DNA of 5,822 nucleotides from Clostridia bacterium (lineage in GTDB: Bacteria > Bacillota > Clostridia > Christensenellales > Aristaeellaceae): contig JAFZLE010000328.1 in the NCBI GenBank assembly GCA_017551645.1, forward strand, positions 1 through 5,822, written 5' to 3'. The notes beneath the pieces are model-generated. The model had not been told where the DNA came from. It did no database searches and saw nothing but the letters and a program-made list of their open reading frames with translations. The position numbers and the translations under genes were made by a program. Below, in pieces: positions 1 to 4,132 of this stretch. Within the stretch, counting starts at the first letter, position 1, and every line of letters starts with the position of its first letter.

Positions 1-256
1 CCTCTATCTCCGAAAGCGCGTTCGTGCTCACCGTGCCGCAGGCCACTACGACGGCCTTGATGTCAAACTTCCGCAAAAACGCCATGTCCTGGCGGGCGTA
101 TTTTATGATCGTATCCTTCGATCTGCCGCCGTACGGGACCCTGCCCGTATCTCCGAGATAGATAATATCCTCCTGCGGCATGATCTGTATCAGCTTTTTC
201 ACTGTTGTAAGACCGCCCAGTCCGGAATCGAACACGCCGATAGGTCTGTTGTCCAT
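1..256 (-). CDS. murI: Glutamate racemase, N-terminal part (gene runs off the left edge)
   Basis: Interconverts L- and D-glutamate without cofactor in the cytoplasm, supplying D-Glu for peptidoglycan precursors. I translated 85 residues from the ATG at 256-254; the family is usually about 260-270 aa, so about two thirds lies outside the window. Seen: the N-terminal motif IGVFDSGLGGL at residues 6-16 (Asp10 and Ser11 are the family's conserved active-site pair), GDTGRVPYG at 35-43 and the first catalytic cysteine, Cys73, in VVACGTVST. The second catalytic cysteine is outside the window. Oddity: Cys73 is followed by Gly, whereas the commonest form is Cys-Asn-Thr. The start has a poor ribosome binding site: the only purine-rich match (GAGG, plus-strand 272-275) lies about 15 nt upstream. 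It follows yebC on the same strand but an intrinsic terminator lies between them. The family call is firm from the motifs; Asp/Glu racemase relatives are the only real alternative. Confidence 0.93.
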   Translation of the reverse strand, partial: MDNRPIGVFDSGLGGLTTVKKLIQIMPQEDIIYLGDTGRVPYGGRSKDTIIKYARQDMAFLRKFDIKAVVVACGTVSTNALSEIE

Positions 257-277
257 AAACCGCGTCTGCAACCTCGC

Positions 278-304
278 AAAAAAGGAGGGGAAGCTTTCCC
301 CTCC
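278..304 (-). terminator. Rho-independent terminator after yebC
   Basis: A perfect 9-bp inverted repeat, GGAGGGGAA (284-292) and TTCCCCTCC (296-304), with a 3-nt loop. Read on the minus strand it is followed by six T (278-283). It begins 7 nt after the yebC stop codon, so it should end most yebC transcripts before murI. On the plus strand the hairpin is followed only by GTGTTTTTA, so activity in that direction would be weaker, and no plus-strand gene needs it. Confidence 0.88.
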
Positions 305-310
305 GTGTTT

Positions 311-1057
311 TTATTCCTCTTCTTCCTCTTCGGGAAGCTCGGCGTCGTGATACACCGCCTGAGTGTCGTCGTACTCGTCCAGCCAGTCGATCAGCTTCTG
401 GACTTTCGCCGCAAGCTCGGGATCGGTGATCTCGTTGGTCATGGTGGGCACCATCTGGCGTTCAACGCTGAGGAATGTGCAGCCCGCGTTTTCAAGGTTG
501 TCCCTGACCTCGCTAAGATCGTTGGGGTCGGTGTAGAACACCGCACTCTCCTCGGAAGACTCCACGTCGTCCGCGCCGGCTTCCAGCGCCAGGTTCATGA
601 GTTCGTCCTCGTCCAGGCCCTTCTCGTTGTCGATCTCGATGACGCCCTTGCGCTCGAACTTGTAGGATACGCAGCCGTTGGAGCCCAGGCTGCCGCCGCA
701 TTTGTCGAATATGTGCCTGATCTCGCTGGCAGTACGGTTAAGGTTGTCGGTAACGACTTCCACTATCACCGCCACTCCGCCGGGAGCGTAGCCTTCGTAA
801 GTGACTTCCTTGTAGTTGGCGCCTTCGCCCTCGCCCGCAGCCTTCTTGATGGAACGCTGGATGTTGTCGTTGGGCATGTTGTTGGCCTTCGCCTTTGCGA
901 CGACGTCCTTCAGCTTGTTGTTGGTGGACGGGTCGGGACCGCCTTCTCTTACGGCAATGGCGATCTCTCTGCCGATCTTGGTAAATATCTTACCCCTGGC
1001 GGCGTCGGTCTTTTCCTTTTTATGCTTGATTGTGGACCATTTATTATGTCCGGACAT
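311..1057 (-). CDS. yebC: YebC/PmpR family protein (TACO1-type translation/regulatory factor)
   Basis: A 248-residue cytoplasmic protein of the usual family length. The N-terminus MSGHNKWSTIKHKK is the family signature. Further conserved blocks are KLKDVVAKAKANNMPNDNIQRSIKK (about 48-72, split here into its parts KAKANNMPNDNIQR and flanks), YEGYAPGGVAVIVE (about 88-101), TDNLNRTASEIRHIF (about 103-117), and GCVSYKFERKG (about 128-138). Members have been described as DNA-binding regulators (PmpR) and, more recently, as ribosome-associated factors that relieve stalling such as at proline runs; the sequence does not tell these roles apart. The C-terminus ends in a run of six Glu, an acidic tail. 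The start is well supported: the family N-terminus begins at this ATG and AAGGGGG (1065-1071) lies 7 nt upstream. It is transcribed from a sigma-A type promoter at 1088-1117 and ended by the hairpin at 278-304. Confidence 0.97.
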   Translation of the reverse strand: MSGHNKWSTIKHKKEKTDAARGKIFTKIGREIAIAVREGGPDPSTNNKLKDVVAKAKANNMPNDNIQRSIKKAAGEGEGANYKEVTYEGYAPGGVAVIVEVVTDNLNRTASEIRHIFDKCGGSLGSNGCVSYKFERKGVIEIDNEKGLDEDELMNLALEAGADDVESSEESAVFYTDPNDLSEVRDNLENAGCTFLSVERQMVPTMTNEITDPELAAKVQKLIDWLDEYDDTQAVYHDAELPEEEEEE

Positions 1058-1087
1058 CGAAAAGCCCCCTTGAATATAGTTTTGGTT

Positions 1088-1117
1088 ATTCTATCATATT
1101 TCACCCTTTTAAGTCAA
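1088..1117 (-). promoter_or_regulatory. Sigma-A type promoter for yebC
   Basis: On the minus strand, -35 TTGACT (1112-1117) and -10 TAGAAT (1088-1093) are separated by 18 bp. Transcription would start near 1081, giving a leader of roughly 24 nt that contains the AAGGGGG ribosome binding site. The -35 lies 2 bp from the -35 of the divergent recX promoter. Confidence 0.7.
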
Positions 1118-1119
1118 GC

Positions 1120-1148
1120 TTGTGTTTTTATCCCGTATGGGGTAAAAT
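1120..1148 (+). promoter_or_regulatory. Sigma-A type promoter for recX
   Basis: -35 TTGTGT (1120-1125) and -10 TAAAAT (1143-1148) with the optimal 17-bp spacer. The start site would be near 1155, some 19 nt before the recX ATG. No LexA-like box of the clostridial/Bacillus GAAC-N4-GTTC form is visible, so SOS control is not supported here. Confidence 0.6.
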
Positions 1149-1173
1149 AAACAAAAAAACTCCGGAGATGTCT

Positions 1174-1797
1174 ATGGCACAAGTCGCTTTTGTCCGCAAA
1201 AGCTTCGGCAGGTATACGGTGGAATTCGACGACGGTTCCGCCCTGTTCATGCGCGCGAAAGACATAAAGGCGCTGAACCTCGCGCCGGGCGCCGAAACAG
1301 ATGCCGAAAGCCTGATAAAGCAGCTGCGCCCGCTCCAGCTGGACGACGCGTATGAGGACGCGCTGACCCTGCTGGATTACTCCATGAAGACCTCCCGCCA
1401 GATGCGGGATAAACTCAGGGCAAAGGGCTATCTGGACGACGTCACGGACGCGGTGATACAGCGGCTTGAAGCTTCCGGCCTGCTAAATGACGAGTACGTG
1501 GCCAGGCGGCTTATGGAAAACATGGTATCCGCCGGCAGGGGCAAGCTCGCGCTCAGGCAAAAGCTCAGGCAGAAGGGCATATCCGAAGAGATCGGTCAAA
1601 GCATACTGGAAGAGGTCTCACCAGATGACCAGGACGCCGCCTGCCTCGCCGCCGCCCGGAAACTGTTCAGGAAATACGCTGACCTGGAGCCGCGCGAGCA
1701 AAAACAAAAGCTGTCCCGGGCTTTGGCCTCAAGAGGCTTCGGCTGGGACAGCGTTTCCTACGCGATAGACAAACTCATTCGGGAGTCGGAGGATTGA
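1174..1797 (+). CDS. recX: Regulatory protein RecX (RecA modulator)
   Basis: A 207-residue cytoplasmic protein, basic and all-helical, matching the RecX family, which binds RecA filaments and in most species restrains recombinase activity. Seen: a short beta-rich N-terminal extension (about residues 3-30), then three tandem three-helix modules: one around 60-100 (DALTLLDYSMKTSRQMRDKL), one around 105-150 (GLLNDEYVARRLMENM then GKLALRQKLRQKGIS), and one around 160-205 (REQKQKLSRALASRGF). The first module carries the typical AL..L....RS..ELR..L pattern. Start choice: ATG 1174 has GGAG (1164-1167) 6 nt upstream. ATG 1168, two codons earlier in frame, directly abuts that site and is unlikely; the frame stays open to 1030, but that upstream part overlaps the promoters. 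It is transcribed divergently from yebC. Its last 23 bp overlap the 3' end of the opposing ECF gene. recA is not in the window. Confidence 0.93.
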   Translation: MAQVAFVRKSFGRYTVEFDDGSALFMRAKDIKALNLAPGAETDAESLIKQLRPLQLDDAYEDALTLLDYSMKTSRQMRDKLRAKGYLDDVTDAVIQRLEASGLLNDEYVARRLMENMVSAGRGKLALRQKLRQKGISEEIGQSILEEVSPDDQDAACLAAARKLFRKYADLEPREQKQKLSRALASRGFGWDSVSYAIDKLIRESED

Positions 1798-2398
1798 GCC
1801 TGCTGAGCACTCCCATCCTTTTGAGCGCGGGCATGATGCCCCAGTACAGGAACGGGGCCACCAGGAAAGCGATGAAAGCGTTCAACATGGAAACGCTCAT
1901 CTTGCCGATCGCCCACCACCAGGCGGCGGATATGCCCGTGCGGCTTTCCAGCTTACTGGCCGGGACCAGTCCCACCAGCACCCAGATAAAGCTCTTAAGC
2001 CCGTACATGACCGTATAAGTCAGCGCGCCGGCGGCTGAGATAACGTACAGCAGCGGAGTATGCTCGCCCTTGAGCTCCTGCTGTTTTGTTATATGTTTCC
2101 GGAATACTTTATAGAGTATCGCGACCACGAAGCCGATCATAAACTTGGTAACGAAAGTCACCAGGCTCTCTATGCCGTATCCGTAGATGACGTCATAGAT
2201 CAAGCTGCCCAGGCCGCTTGCAACGCCCGCGTAAAGGGGGCTCAGCACAAAACCGGTAAAAGCGCAAAACGCGTTTGCCACGGAGACTTTACTGGTACCC
2301 AGCGGTATGCGTATCAATGTGCCCACGAACACGAACGCCGCCAAAAGCGCCGTAACAACAATGCGGTAAGTAACTGTCCTGTCGTCCGCTCGTTTCAT
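1775..2398 (-). CDS. ECF transporter S component (substrate-binding membrane subunit), substrate unknown
   Basis: A 207-residue, strongly hydrophobic protein with about six predicted membrane helices (roughly residues 11-31, 40-62, 64-75, 78-101, 116-142 and 168-190), typical in size and layout for an S component of an energy-coupling factor vitamin importer. Helix 1 carries ALLAA (17-21), an AxxxA motif of the kind used by S components to dock on the T subunit. It is followed by RIPLGTSKVSVANAF and by SPLYAGVASGLGSLIYD, patterns resembling the COG4720/riboflavin-, HMP- or folate-type S components; the exact vitamin cannot be told. No ATPase or T-subunit gene is adjacent, which fits group II systems sharing one A/A'/T module. 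The start is firm: GGGAGGTGA (2403-2411) precedes the ATG by 4 nt. It lies 68 bp downstream of the AlkZ-related gene on the same strand. No riboswitch fits in that short leader. Confidence 0.85.
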   Translation of the reverse strand: MKRADDRTVTYRIVVTALLAAFVFVGTLIRIPLGTSKVSVANAFCAFTGFVLSPLYAGVASGLGSLIYDVIYGYGIESLVTFVTKFMIGFVVAILYKVFRKHITKQQELKGEHTPLLYVISAAGALTYTVMYGLKSFIWVLVGLVPASKLESRTGISAAWWWAIGKMSVSMLNAFIAFLVAPFLYWGIMPALKRMGVLSRLNPPTPE

Positions 2399-2424
2399 TT
2401 TCTCACCTCCCGTATTGGTAGGAA

Positions 2425-2430
2425 ATTATA
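2425..2430 (-). promoter_or_regulatory. Possible -10 element for the ECF S-component gene
   Basis: A perfect TATAAT on the minus strand, 26 nt upstream of the ATG. The best -35 is poor (TGCACT at 2447-2452, 16-bp spacer). A start near 2418 would leave a very short leader with the ribosome binding site at its 5' end. Readthrough from the upstream gene is the alternative. Confidence 0.35.
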
Positions 2431-2466
2431 TACCCTCTCGACTCCAAGTGCATTAAGAGACGGTTA

Positions 2467-3174
2467 TTATTTGAATAATTTCTTAAGCGCGCCTTCTTCC
2501 GCGCGAAAGTTATGGCGCACCTGGCTGAAGACCGCTTCCCTGGCGTCATCTGCCGGCATATCGTATCTGCTTCGTACCGCGTCCCTGCCGAACTTGAGCT
2601 CCGGCACGCAGTACCTTGCCACATGCCAGCCGTAAGGCATGCCCTGCCTGTTTATCCTCTGCGCGAAGGAATGGCAGATCAGGAAGCTCTTGTTCTGCGC
2701 CATTCCCAGCGCTGTTTCAAACGCCCCGCCCAGACACGTTTCATTTTTAAGGACATTTGAGAAGATAATTTCGCCGCCGCTTTTGAACGCGCCCATCAGC
2801 TTCACGAGCCGCCGGTTCAGCAAACCTTCCTCTGCCGCCGAGTCAGAATCGTATCCGTCACGCTTTAACTGGGCAAAATAGGGAAACCAGTCTTTCGATA
2901 TAAACCCGCTCGCGCCGTTAAAGAGTTTTCCGTACGCTATATCGGCATCTTCCGCCAGTATCATCCTCCACTCCCAGGGGTCAGCGGCGGCGTCACCGCT
3001 CCACCAATACCGGGAGGACACGATCTCTTCCACGGAAAAACCCGGAACAGCGTTTCGGAACAGCGGCAGGAAACCGCATCCGAGTATGAGCGTTTTCAGC
3101 TCGTCCACGCTTTTCCTGCAGCCGGGATCGGACTCTGCCAGCCCGTGCATCGTCCATTTTTCCTCAAATTCCAT
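2467..3174 (-). CDS. Uncharacterised protein, probably AlkZ-related family
   Basis: A 235-residue protein with no signal peptide or membrane helix. I recognise a resemblance to bacterial proteins named AlkZ-related, distant relatives of the AlkZ-type winged-helix DNA glycosylases, but I cannot verify an active site. Seen: CGFLPLFRNAVPGFSVEE (33-50), then YWWSGDAAADPWEWR (56-70), the block IAYGKLFNGASGFISKDWFPYF, RDGYDSDSAAEEGLLNRR, and YGWHVARYCVPE in the C-terminal third. The PWEWR and aromatic-rich GFIS-W-P-F blocks are the features I associate with this family. The start is strongly supported: GGAGG (3181-3185) lies 6 nt upstream, immediately downstream of an excellent promoter. It heads a minus-strand pair with the ECF S-component gene, but no functional link is evident. 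It could be a nucleic-acid binding protein without glycosylase activity. Confidence 0.8.
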   Translation of the reverse strand: MEFEEKWTMHGLAESDPGCRKSVDELKTLILGCGFLPLFRNAVPGFSVEEIVSSRYWWSGDAAADPWEWRMILAEDADIAYGKLFNGASGFISKDWFPYFAQLKRDGYDSDSAAEEGLLNRRLVKLMGAFKSGGEIIFSNVLKNETCLGGAFETALGMAQNKSFLICHSFAQRINRQGMPYGWHVARYCVPELKFGRDAVRSRYDMPADDAREAVFSQVRHNFRAEEGALKKLFK

Positions 3175-3193
3175 ATTCCCCCTCCCCCACAGG

Positions 3194-3222
3194 ATTATAC
3201 CACAGACGCCCTGTTCTTACAA
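3194..3222 (-). promoter_or_regulatory. Strong promoter for the AlkZ-related gene
   Basis: On the minus strand, -35 TTGTAA (3217-3222), a 17-bp spacer and a perfect -10 TATAAT (3194-3199) preceded by TGG, an extended -10. Transcription would start about 12 nt before the ATG, leaving just the ribosome binding site as leader. Confidence 0.75.
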
Positions 3223-3268
3223 GCCCGGCGCTCTTCCCTGCTTAACCTGTATTTTACAGCATATACTA

Positions 3269-3297
3269 TTGACCCGAATTTGGTTTTGTGATATTAT
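3269..3297 (+). promoter_or_regulatory. Promoter for tRNA-Ala
   Basis: -35 TTGACC (3269-3274), 17-bp spacer, -10 TATTAT (3292-3297) preceded by TGA, an extended -10. The start would fall near 3304, about 5 nt before the mature tRNA end. Confidence 0.75.
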
Positions 3298-3308
3298 ATC
3301 ATCTGTTC

Positions 3309-3381
3309 GGGGCATTAGCGCAGCTGGTAGCGCACCACAATGGCATTGTGGGGGTCAGGAGTTCGAATCTCCTATGCTCCA
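3309..3381 (+). tRNA. tRNA-Ala (anticodon GGC)
   Basis: A 73-nt cloverleaf. The acceptor stem GGGGCAT pairs with ATGCTCC and includes G3:U70, the alanine identity pair. The D arm is GCGC/GCGC with a GG in its loop; the anticodon stem is CCACA/TGTGG with loop ATGGCAT, giving anticodon GGC at 3342-3344, which reads GCC and GCU. The T arm is AGGAG/CTCCT with loop TTCGAAT. The discriminator is A (3381). CCA is not encoded (ACT follows), so it must be added by the nucleotidyltransferase. The loop has the A32-U38 combination known to be conserved in bacterial tRNA-Ala(GGC). Confidence 0.97.
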
Positions 3382-3387
3382 CTTTTT

Positions 3388-3420
3388 ATACCCCGCAGTC
3401 ATGCGGGGTATGTTGTTATT
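3388..3420 (+). terminator. Hairpin after tRNA-Ala, probable terminator
   Basis: A perfect 10-bp stem, ATACCCCGCA (3388-3397) with TGCGGGGTAT (3402-3411), loop GTCA, followed by the T-rich but interrupted GTTGTTATT. It probably ends or trims the tRNA-Ala transcript. The imperfect T tract allows some readthrough into the small gene at 3458, for which I find no good promoter of its own. Confidence 0.65.
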
Positions 3421-3457
3421 CAGGTCTCTTTCCTATTGCACGGTTTGGAGGACGGTT

Positions 3458-3751
3458 ATGGAAAAGTTTATGGAAACACTCAAAAAGATCGGCGGCGCGG
3501 TCCTGTCTTTCCTCAGGAAAGCCTGGATCGCCATAAAGCAGTACGCCCCGATCGTGCTGAAAGCGGCATGGGACATACTCAAGGCTGCCTGGCGCTGGAT
3601 CAGGGACACCGCCATCGTGGTCTGGAATCTGCTTATGAGCCTCACCGCGAAACTGCTGAAGCTCGATCCCGTGGCAAACAAGCTGGCGGTTACAGTGACG
3701 CTGTGCCTCGCTATCGTCTGCCTGGTTCTGCTGCTTATTGTAATTTTTTAA
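3458..3751 (+). CDS. Small hypothetical membrane protein: amphipathic helical body with C-terminal tail anchor
   Basis: A 97-residue protein I do not recognise. The first 70 residues are Lys/Arg-rich and alternate with Trp, Ile, Leu and Ala in helical periodicity. Two adjacent heptads, KAAWDIL (35-41) and KAAWRWI (42-48), are near copies, and KAW recurs at 21-23, in register 14 residues earlier. Trp sits at 23, 38, 45, 47 and 56. Residues 76-97 form one very hydrophobic segment that runs to the last residue, so the protein looks tail-anchored with its body in the cytoplasm or lying on the membrane face. No signal peptide, Cys pair or enzyme motif is present. GGAGGA (3447-3452) lies 5 nt before the ATG and strongly supports the start. 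The gene lies alone between two tRNA genes, with no clear promoter or terminator of its own, so co-transcription with them is possible. Confidence 0.72.
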   Translation: MEKFMETLKKIGGAVLSFLRKAWIAIKQYAPIVLKAAWDILKAAWRWIRDTAIVVWNLLMSLTAKLLKLDPVANKLAVTVTLCLAIVCLVLLLIVIF

Positions 3752-3769
3752 TAAAATCACCCGCCGCTC

Positions 3770-3798
3770 TTGCATTCGCTTCTTCGTTATGCTATAAT
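3770..3798 (+). promoter_or_regulatory. Promoter for tRNA-Ser
   Basis: -35 TTGCAT (3770-3775), 17-bp spacer and a perfect -10 TATAAT (3793-3798) preceded by TGC, an extended -10. Transcription would start near 3805, leaving a leader of about 25 nt that can form a short GTTCG/CGAAC hairpin (3809-3824) before the tRNA. Confidence 0.78.
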
Positions 3799-3829
3799 AT
3801 CTGCTGTTGTTCGGGCAAGCGAACGGCTT

Positions 3830-3919
3830 GGAGAAGTCGCCTAGCTTGGTCGAGGGCGCACGACTGGAAATCGTGTAACGGCCAAAATCCGTTCGAGGGT
3901 TCGAATCCCTCCTTCTCCG
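3830..3919 (+). tRNA. tRNA-Ser (anticodon GGA)
   Basis: A 90-nt class II cloverleaf. The acceptor stem GGAGAAG pairs perfectly with CTTCTCC (3912-3918) and the discriminator is G (3919), as expected for serine. The anticodon stem CACGA/TCGTG holds loop CTGGAAA with anticodon GGA at 3866-3868, reading UCC and UCU. The long variable arm has an AACGG/CCGTT stem, and the T arm is GAGGG/CCCTC with loop TTCGAAT. CCA is not encoded. The long variable arm together with the G discriminator excludes Phe and other class I identities. Confidence 0.97.
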
Positions 3920-3921
3920 TG

Positions 3922-3952
3922 AAAACTCTCTGCAAAAGCAGGGAGTTTTTTT
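3922..3952 (+). terminator. Rho-independent terminator after tRNA-Ser
   Basis: Stem ACTCTCTGC (3925-3933) with GCAGGGAGT (3938-3946), containing one G-T wobble, loop AAAA, followed by a run of seven T (3946-3952). An A tract before the stem can extend it. It begins 3 nt after the tRNA discriminator base. Confidence 0.9.
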
Positions 3953-3974
3953 CTTGGATAACACATACCATTTT

Positions 3975-4085
3975 AAAGCATTTATGCGTGTAAAGGCATT
4001 ATCCCATGCGCTTTTTCCCGCGTGACGGCAATTTACGGGGATCGTATTTGATATTCCCCCGCATATTGTATTCTCATGCAGGAAT
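3975..4085. promoter_or_regulatory. Cluster of GCAT...ATGC dyads in the 180-bp region before the GH130 gene
   Basis: The non-coding stretch 3953-4132 holds three inverted repeats with the same arms: GCAT-N2-ATGC (3978-3987), GCAT-N6-ATGC (3996-4009) and GCAT-N11-ATGC (4061-4079). The first two are each preceded by AAAG. The second can form AAAGGCAT/ATGCGCTTT with a one-base bulge followed by T residues, so it could act as a weak terminator. The third is flanked by ATTCC (4053-4057) and GGAAT (4081-4085), extending the dyad. These could be operator sites or RNA hairpins for the downstream sugar operon; the spacing variation argues against one simple repressor site. Confidence 0.35.
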
Positions 4086-4104
4086 CGGGGCGTGAATGTC
4101 GAAT

Positions 4105-4112
4105 GATAATAT
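4105..4112 (+). promoter_or_regulatory. Possible -10 element for the GH130 operon
   Basis: The AT-rich GATAATAT contains overlapping -10 candidates GATAAT (4105-4110) and TAATAT (4107-4112, with an upstream TGA as extended -10). It lies about 20-25 nt before the GH130 ATG. No acceptable -35 is present at the expected distance, which would fit a promoter that depends on an activator, but this is weak evidence. Confidence 0.35.
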
Positions 4113-4132
4113 AAAACTTGCGGAGGTGTATC

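Noticed and set aside
305..1150. Long plus-strand open frame opposite yebC
   Set aside because: It is the antisense shadow of a clear YebC gene; it has low-complexity hydrophobic composition, and its start lies in the yebC terminator region.
1030..1173. N-terminal extension of RecX upstream of 1174
   Set aside because: The frame is open, but this part covers the divergent promoters and the yebC start, has no RecX similarity, and the ribosome binding site at 1164-1167 fits ATG 1174.
1781..1823. GGGAGT (1781-1786) / ACTCCC (1809-1814) inverted repeat after recX as a terminator
   Set aside because: The stem is only 6 bp, the loop is 22 nt and the following sequence (ATCCTTTTG) is a poor T tract; it lies within coding sequence of both genes.
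2399..2466. Riboswitch upstream of the ECF S component
   Set aside because: The gap is only 68 bp, partly promoter and ribosome binding site, too short for known vitamin riboswitches, and no conserved aptamer motif is visible.
2060..2635. Plus-strand open frame of 191 codons
   Set aside because: It spans the ECF gene start, its leader and the 3' end of the AlkZ-related gene in antisense; no ribosome binding site or recognisable motif.
3086..3457. Upstream part of the frame of the small membrane protein
   Set aside because: It runs through tRNA-Ala and its promoter; the true start is the ATG at 3458 with GGAGGA.
3309..3919. tRNA genes as integration (att) sites for a mobile element
   Set aside because: The 3' ends of tRNA-Ala and tRNA-Ser are not repeated elsewhere in the window beyond the shared T-loop bases, and there is no integrase or phage gene.
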